64,000 nucleotides of DNA, taken from Seinonella peptonophila (GTDB taxonomy: Bacteria > Bacillota > Bacilli > Thermoactinomycetales > Thermoactinomycetaceae). The DNA is taken from assembly GCF_900129355.1 (NCBI RefSeq), contig NZ_FQVL01000003.1:248001-312000 (forward strand), read 5' to 3'. The position numbers and the translations under genes were made by a program. The number at the start of each line of letters is the position of its first letter. The first letter of the stretch is position 1. Positions 59,345 through 64,000 of this stretch are shown here, piece after piece. The notes under the pieces are model-generated. The model was not told where the DNA came from and made no database searches. It worked only from the letters and a program-made list of their open reading frames with translations.

Positions 59345-61662
59345 CAATGAACCCTCCCTTCCACGATCAGTGACGGTAAAGAAAAATAAGCACCAATTAC
59401 GCGCAAGTGAATCTCTTGATTTGGTGATAAATAAGCCATCTTGTCCATTTGATTAATCGGATACTCCCATTTATTTGTTTTCCAATTATAAAATTCGAAC
59501 ATCCATGAGGGTACTGACTTTAATGCAGGAATTGTTTTTCCTTGATTCACTGCGAAACTCGGATTGACCTGAGTAAGCTCGATTCGTGACAGTGATTCCA
59601 TCTGATGATCTAATGTAAATGAAAAAATAACCTCTCCTGGCTTTGACATTTGAACGCTTTGGCTTTTGCCGTCGTTGTTATAAATCGAATATTCATCAGA
59701 AGCAGAAATAACTTCAGGTTTTAAAAGCCCCTGCGAATAAAAAATTTCCTTTTGTTGATTTGCAACGGATATGCTATTGCCGACAACCATAAATTCACCT
59801 GACAGAGTGGAAGAATGATCTTTAATCTGACTAGGTAATAGTGGTTGATGCACCCAACCCACTACATTGATATCGTTTTTAACAACTAAAGGTTCAGACC
59901 GAAACAACTCTTCTACCATATTTCTCCGATACTTAGTCAATGACCAGGTGTTAGTCTGACCATATGAAGTACGAATCCATTGTTCATAATCTTTTTTAGA
60001 CATTTGAACCACTTTTGACTGTTTAGGTTGTAAGTCTCCAACATGCAATTGATGATTCTTTACAAACAAACTAACATCTTTGATTGGAAATTTTGTCTGA
60101 TTGATCACATCGATACTAAACATGCCATTACCATCTTCTTCTACCTTTGCTTGAAGGGTACCACCCAATGAACGAATTCCTTCTTGCAGAAAACTACGCA
60201 TGGTCCATTGTGGAACATCTGGGAAGCGAATCGAAGCATCTTGATCTGGATCAAGAAAAGCAGCCACTTCTTTCTTAGAACTATTAATAGTTTCATTTTC
60301 TCTTAACATCGGATAAGCAAATGACTGTTTTGTTTCTACTTCATATTCATCTGCGCTTCCTGAAATAAACGATGTATAGGCGCGGATTTTTGCCTGTCCC
60401 GAGTTGTCTAGGATTGCATAACCATATTGATAAATCGGTAGTGTCCACCCTCGGGAAAAATCGGAATATACATAATAAAGGACACTAAATAGAATCGAGG
60501 TAATTGGAATCACTAGCCAAAGTTTCGCTACTTGTTTCTTTCGATAGCGAATCCAAAAATAAATGATGAACAATCCTAAGAGATATGTAAGAAAAAATGT
60601 GATTAAGATTGACTTAGAGGGGCCATATTTTTCGGCTTGATTTTTTAAAGCGTTAAGAAAAGCCCAACTATTATTTTCTGTTATACTCTTTCCCTGCAAA
60701 GGGCTACGATCTTCTGATGCCTGATCACGATGATAAGAGTATAACTCCTGATTGATCCGACTATCTGTGGTTAGATCGGCTAATGATGCTTGACTCAACG
60801 GATAAGCAGCAACATAGATACGTCCTTCACCCAAGGTTCTTTTCGAAATCAATGCCTGCTGATCTAACGTCAACATTACTTTTCCTTCAGCTTGCATTTG
60901 GTTTTTTGAGTAGGTAATGTTTTTTTCTGGAGAGGTTGGAGTAGCCTTTGCTTGTAAACTCCCCGTATCTGCAAGTAATTTCATTGGTAAAAACCGTTCA
61001 AATGCTCCAAAATAAGCAGTAGATTTTCCTCCACCTACTAATAATTTCCCTCCCTTCCAAACCCATGTTTCTATTGCTTTGATCTGGTCAACGGAAAGTG
61101 ACTGCTCTTGTAATGGGTCTATCACCAAGACATCTAAACCTGACCAGATTTGTCCATGTATCGGTATATCTTTTAATTTCAAATCATAAATTCTTGTGCT
61201 ACCATTTGTACTTGTCGCTTGGTTGCGAATCTGTTGGACGGCAGTTGCTTGATCCGAAACAATACCAATCGTTGTGTTCTGCAAAAGTTTTTGCGGAACT
61301 AGTCTTGTTGAAACAATCGATTGATTCCCATCCAAAACTGTTACATACGCTGGATCTAGATCGGCGGGCATCATTAGCTGTACCATTTTTGTTGTTCCGG
61401 GTGATAGATCAATTGATCTCTCAATTGAAGCACTTTCCCGCTGATTATTCTGATCCGTTCGAATTTGTATTTTACCTTGAAAATGATCTCCTTTATTTTT
61501 TACTTCTACCTGAACCGGAATTAGTTCATCTTTGTACTCTCCTTGAAATCCAACACTTGCGTGTAATTCGATGGTTGACGCAGGTGCAGCAAAAAGGTAC
61601 TGTGGAAAACTGATCAAGCTACAAAAAATCAAGCTAATCAAAAAAATAAAACGTCTCCTCAT
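59344..61662 (-). CDS. Secreted/membrane protein with glutamine-amidotransferase-like domain (first gene of the MoxR operon)
   Basis: A 772-residue protein. Signal peptide 1-25 (cut near FAA), a beta-sandwich domain (30-130), a class I amidotransferase-like domain without visible catalytic Cys (LDVLVIDPLQ...VWKGGKLLVGGG, about 175-290), a helix pair near 350-395 (ITFFLTYLLGLFIIYFWIRYRKK), and an external C-terminal half. It resembles the amidotransferase-like part of the last gene in the operon, so both may come from one ancestor. The ATG at 61662 has GAAGGGA ahead. Confidence 0.78.
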   Translation of the reverse strand: MRRRFIFLISLIFCSLISFPQYLFAAPASTIELHASVGFQGEYKDELIPVQVEVKNKGDHFQGKIQIRTDQNNQRESASIERSIDLSPGTTKMVQLMMPADLDPAYVTVLDGNQSIVSTRLVPQKLLQNTTIGIVSDQATAVQQIRNQATSTNGSTRIYDLKLKDIPIHGQIWSGLDVLVIDPLQEQSLSVDQIKAIETWVWKGGKLLVGGGKSTAYFGAFERFLPMKLLADTGSLQAKATPTSPEKNITYSKNQMQAEGKVMLTLDQQALISKRTLGEGRIYVAAYPLSQASLADLTTDSRINQELYSYHRDQASEDRSPLQGKSITENNSWAFLNALKNQAEKYGPSKSILITFFLTYLLGLFIIYFWIRYRKKQVAKLWLVIPITSILFSVLYYVYSDFSRGWTLPIYQYGYAILDNSGQAKIRAYTSFISGSADEYEVETKQSFAYPMLRENETINSSKKEVAAFLDPDQDASIRFPDVPQWTMRSFLQEGIRSLGGTLQAKVEEDGNGMFSIDVINQTKFPIKDVSLFVKNHQLHVGDLQPKQSKVVQMSKKDYEQWIRTSYGQTNTWSLTKYRRNMVEELFRSEPLVVKNDINVVGWVHQPLLPSQIKDHSSTLSGEFMVVGNSISVANQQKEIFYSQGLLKPEVISASDEYSIYNNDGKSQSVQMSKPGEVIFSFTLDHQMESLSRIELTQVNPSFAVNQGKTIPALKSVPSWMFEFYNWKTNKWEYPINQMDKMAYLSPNQEIHLRVIGAYFSLPSLIVEGRVH

Positions 61663-61858
61663 GCAGTCCATTCCCTTCATCATTTAAACAAAAATACAGT
61701 TTTGCAAACCATTACAGCTCACTGTATTTGGTTAACGAAAGGTCTCCCTATATTCTGACTCATCAATTGTTCAATAAAATAATCAAGAATAATTAGTGTC
61801 TAAATTACTATATCAATAAATGAAAATCTATGCTTGTCAAAAAACAATTCATCTATAT

Positions 61859-61878
61859 ATATGAAAGCACTTTCATAT
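61859..61878. promoter_or_regulatory. 20-bp palindrome resembling a CcpA cre site
   Basis: ATATGAAAG-CA-CTTTCATAT has perfect 9-bp arms. Its core TGAAAGCACTTTCA agrees with the cre consensus TGWAANCGNTNWCA at all but one fixed position (the G of the central CG is A). It lies in the 320-bp divergent region between the MoxR operon and the DUF2621 gene and may control either. Confidence 0.5.
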
Positions 61879-61982
61879 CAAAACATATATTGGAAATGTT
61901 GTATCATTCCTCATTACAAATTGTAATCTCTAGCAACAAATCGCTATAATATATGTAGGAATGATGAAAGGACGTGTTTGCT

Positions 61983-62411
61983 ATGGGACCCTTATGGCTG
62001 CAATGGTTCTATCTACTTTTTTGGCTTACCTTAATCAGTTTGATGAGCATCGGTGGCTATTTTATGTTCCGTAAATTTTTGAAAAGTTTACCAAAAAAAG
62101 ATGGAAAATCTGCACTCGATTGGCAAGAATATTATATTCAAGAAACCATTCATCTTTGGACAGAGGAGCATAAAAAATTGTTAAATGAACTAGTTGCTCC
62201 TGTTCCTACATTGTTTCGAGATGTGGCAAAACAGTCTATTGCCGGGAAAATCGGACAGCTTGCACTTGAAGCGAAGGCAACAGAAATGAAAGAGGAATTT
62301 ATTATTGAGGGGTACATTCGAGCGACTCCAAAGAGGGATCATAAATGGTTAACTGAAACATTAAAAAAGAAAAATATCGATTTTAATCCATATAAACATT
62401 TACTTGGTTAA
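61983..62411 (+). CDS. DUF2621 family protein (YneK-like)
   Basis: A 142-residue protein with one membrane helix (about 5-28) and a soluble domain. It matches B. subtilis YneK closely: FMFRKFLKSLPKKDGKSALD, LFRDVAKQSIAGKIGQLALE and ATPKRDHKWL...NPYKHLL. The ATG at 61983 has AAAGGA 10 bases ahead; a GTG at 61974 is too close to it. Function unknown. Confidence 0.9.
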   Translation: MGPLWLQWFYLLFWLTLISLMSIGGYFMFRKFLKSLPKKDGKSALDWQEYYIQETIHLWTEEHKKLLNELVAPVPTLFRDVAKQSIAGKIGQLALEAKATEMKEEFIIEGYIRATPKRDHKWLTETLKKKNIDFNPYKHLLG

Positions 62412-62426
62412 TTATATAATTATTGA

Positions 62427-62455
62427 TTGTTATTTTTCCCTTTACCTGCTATAAT
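62427..62455 (+). promoter_or_regulatory. Strong promoter of the cold-shock gene
   Basis: TTGTTA (62427-62432), 17-base spacer, TATAAT (62450-62455) with an extended -10 (TGC TATAAT). It gives a leader of about 120 nt. Confidence 0.75.
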
Positions 62456-62460
62456 CTAGT

Positions 62461-62584
62461 TATAATGTTACAAAGCACGTAAAAAGTGGTTCGAAAGTCA
62501 AGTATGATTGGCCTCTTGTTTTTACAATAGGTTCTACGTTTGGCAATCACCCGCTTTTTAATGCTTGAAGGAGGCCCAATCATG
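62461..62584 (+). promoter_or_regulatory. Structured 5' leader of the cold-shock gene
   Basis: TGATTGGCCTC (62505-62515) can pair with GAGGCCCAATCA (62571-62582, one bulged C), covering the ribosome site and start codon. The same segment can instead pair with GGCAATCA (62542-62549). AAAAAGTGG (62481-62489) can pair with CCGCTTTTT (62551-62559), which competes with or crosses the first pairing. Such alternative folds are expected of temperature-responsive csp leaders. Confidence 0.5.
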
Positions 62585-62797
62585 AAGGGTAATGTGAAAT
62601 GGTTTAATGCAGAAAAAGGCTATGGTTTTATTGAGCGCGAGGATGAAGGTGGCGATGTATTCGTACATTACTCCGCAATCCAAAGCGAAGGCTTTAAAAC
62701 CCTAGAAGAAGGCGAACCAGTCGAATTCGACATTGTCGAAGGAGAGCGTGGTCCTCAAGCAGCCAACGTTGTTCGTCTTAATCAAGTTCAATCATAA
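62582..62797 (+). CDS. Cold-shock domain protein (Csp family)
   Basis: A 71-residue cold-shock protein with RNA-binding motifs RNP1 (KGYGFIE) and RNP2 (VFVHYSA). It binds single-stranded nucleic acid and melts RNA structure. It is slightly longer than the usual 66 residues. GAAGGAGG precedes the start. The long leader suggests post-transcriptional control. Confidence 0.95.
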   Translation: MKGNVKWFNAEKGYGFIEREDEGGDVFVHYSAIQSEGFKTLEEGEPVEFDIVEGERGPQAANVVRLNQVQS

Positions 62798-62837
62798 TCA
62801 ACTACTCCTCGTGTGAGTAAAGATATATGAGAGACAG

Positions 62838-62873
62838 AGTACCGTACAAGCGTTTTGTACGGTACTTTTTATT
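62838..62873 (+). terminator. Terminator of the cold-shock gene
   Basis: AGTACCGTACAA, loop GCGT, TTGTACGGTACT then TTTTATTT. Strong 12-bp stem. Confidence 0.9.
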
Positions 62874-62932
62874 TCCCTATAAATTGCTATTCTAGTATTA
62901 TCTTTTTAAATGGAAATAGGAGAGGTAAAAGA

Positions 62933-63307
62933 ATGTCAAAACTAAAGAAAAAGTATCGTTCTGGAATTGAAGCAGCACTAGAAGTGATTGGGGGGAAATG
63001 GAAAGGAATTGTCTATTATCACTTATCCCATGGAAAGAAAAGAACACAGGAATTAAACCGTTTAATTCCAACGATCACAAGGAAAATGTTGGTAAAACAG
63101 CTTCGGGAGCTAGAGCGAGATGGCATTGTCGAGCGCACTGTCTATGCAGAAGTACCACCCAGAGTAGAGTATGAATTAACCGATTATGGACAAAGTTTAA
63201 AACCTGTGCTCAACACCTTCTGTGAATGGGGAGAGAGTCATTTAGAACAAGTATATGGAGATAAAAATCATGTACTTGACCAATTTTCAGATCTAAATCA
63301 TTGCTAA
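62933..63307 (+). CDS. HxlR-family transcriptional regulator
   Basis: A 124-residue winged-helix protein of the HxlR family: ALEVIGGKWKGIVYYHLSHGKKRTQEL, TITRKMLVKQLRELERDGIVERTVY and VEYELTDYGQSL. It has a single Cys near the end (HC) rather than the sensor Cys near the start seen in many thiol-responsive members. The ATG at 62933 has GGAGAGG ahead. It lies 200 bp upstream of an MFS exporter gene on the same strand and may control it. Confidence 0.92.
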   Translation: MSKLKKKYRSGIEAALEVIGGKWKGIVYYHLSHGKKRTQELNRLIPTITRKMLVKQLRELERDGIVERTVYAEVPPRVEYELTDYGQSLKPVLNTFCEWGESHLEQVYGDKNHVLDQFSDLNHC

Positions 63308-63504
63308 AGAAAAAACAAAAATTTGTACATGGCATTGCTCGATGATCCCTTAATTGTATCATCGAAGACCCAAGCACACTTCAAAGTGCCTACTTTCATT
63401 TATCCATAAAACTCTTCTATAATTGTAGCAATGAGAGCTGAACCGGTTCAACTCCTCCAATCAATGATCTAATCAAATCAGATGATCAAAAGGGGATAAA
63501 TGGA

Positions 63505-64000
63505 ATGGACAAAAAAAATGAAATGAACTTATATGCTTGGAGTTTATTACTGATACTTTGTGGAGCTATATTTTTAGAAGGAATCGATGTTGCCATGCTC
63601 AATGTGGCCCTTCCTTCGATCCGAAATGATCTAGGAATGTCAACCACATCATTAAGTTGGGTGATCAGTTCCTATGTCATTGGCTATGGAGGTTTTATGC
63701 TATTAGGAGGCAGAGCCGCTGATCTCCTAGGGCGTCGAAAAATGTTCCTCATATGGTTGTTTATCTTTATCCTATTTTCTGGACTAGGTGGTTTTGCAAC
63801 CGAAGGATGGGTGCTGATTTTAGCCAGATTTGTAACAGGGATAGCAGCCGCTTTTATGGCTCCTGCTGGTTTATCGATTATTACGACCAGCTTTCCTGAA
63901 GGACCGCTGAGGAATCGAGCACTCATGTTTTATGCGGGAACAGCTGCCGCTGGATTCTCTTTAGGTTTAGTGATCGGCGGATTACTTAGTCCGATTAGTT
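63505..64000 (+). CDS. MFS multidrug-type exporter, N-terminal part
   Basis: The first 165 residues of a transporter that runs off the right edge. It has at least five helices so far and the family motifs LEGIDVAMLNVALPSI (end of helix 1) and GGRAADLLGRRKMF (motif A, between helices 2 and 3), typical of the 14-helix DHA2 drug exporters. The ATG at 63505 has AGGGG eight bases ahead. It is downstream of the HxlR gene. Confidence 0.88.
   Translation, partial: MDKKNEMNLYAWSLLLILCGAIFLEGIDVAMLNVALPSIRNDLGMSTTSLSWVISSYVIGYGGFMLLGGRAADLLGRRKMFLIWLFIFILFSGLGGFATEGWVLILARFVTGIAAAFMAPAGLSIITTSFPEGPLRNRALMFYAGTAAAGFSLGLVIGGLLSPIS

Overview
The window (about 40% G+C over most of its length) looks like the chromosome of a low-GC, Gram-positive, endospore-forming member of the Bacillales. 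The evidence is a run of genes that matches the Bacillus subtilis yui/yum/yut/yun neighbourhood (YuiD, YuiB, a type II NADH dehydrogenase, YumC, an A-type Fe-S carrier, YuzB, YuzD, the NifU-domain protein YutI, YutH, YutF, YutE, YutD, LipA, LytH, YunB), several sporulation genes, and strong Shine-Dalgarno sequences before almost every start. A futalosine-pathway gene (mqnE), a class D sortase with an LPETA substrate and stable single-copy conjugation-type genes fit the Thermoactinomycetaceae or a close relative; this placement is inference.

Layout. 1-5.2 kb: the start of a zosA-like metal P-type ATPase behind a perfect PerR box, a LysE-family exporter, an M15 peptidase, a large STQG-repeat wall protein with two peptidoglycan-binding-like modules, and a lipoprotein. 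5.3-10.6 kb: a 1,428-residue superfamily 1 helicase with a possible nuclease-like tail, and an uncharacterised 281-residue partner. 10.8-13.8 kb: FabV, a repeat element, a short GC-rich transcription unit, YuiD, and a decayed TnpB with its omega-RNA/right-end remnant. 13.8-32.9 kb: the conserved yui-yum-yut-yun block, covering redox enzymes, Fe-S assembly, menaquinone, reverse transsulfuration, lipoate and sporulation. It is interrupted by a GC-rich CDF metal transporter and by members of one family of small repeat elements, two of which sit between duplicated terminator hairpins. 33-36.2 kb: dihydrofolate reductase, a bpsA-bpsB alkylpyrone pair, an acetyltransferase and a small membrane protein.

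36.3-48.0 kb: one operon encoding a Tcp/Con-type type IV secretion apparatus (TcpC, TcpD, TcpE, VirB4, VirB6-like, VirB8-like, a transglycosylase/M23 wall hydrolase, and a VirD4-like ATPase) preceded by a class D sortase and its LPETA substrate. No relaxase, integrase, replication gene or attachment site is seen, and both flanks are ordinary chromosomal genes. This is the best candidate for an undescribed system: a resident secretion or transfer machine with its own wall-anchored component.

49.5-61.7 kb: a tightly overlapping eight-gene operon (membrane glutamine-amidotransferase-like protein, ABC ATPase, ABC permease, Gln-rich coiled-coil membrane protein, MoxR ATPase, DUF58, and two BatA/VWA proteins), likely one membrane-associated assembly controlled by a MoxR chaperone. 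61.9-64 kb: YneK-like DUF2621, a cold-shock protein with a structured leader, an HxlR regulator and the start of an MFS exporter. No rRNA, tRNA or CRISPR array was seen.
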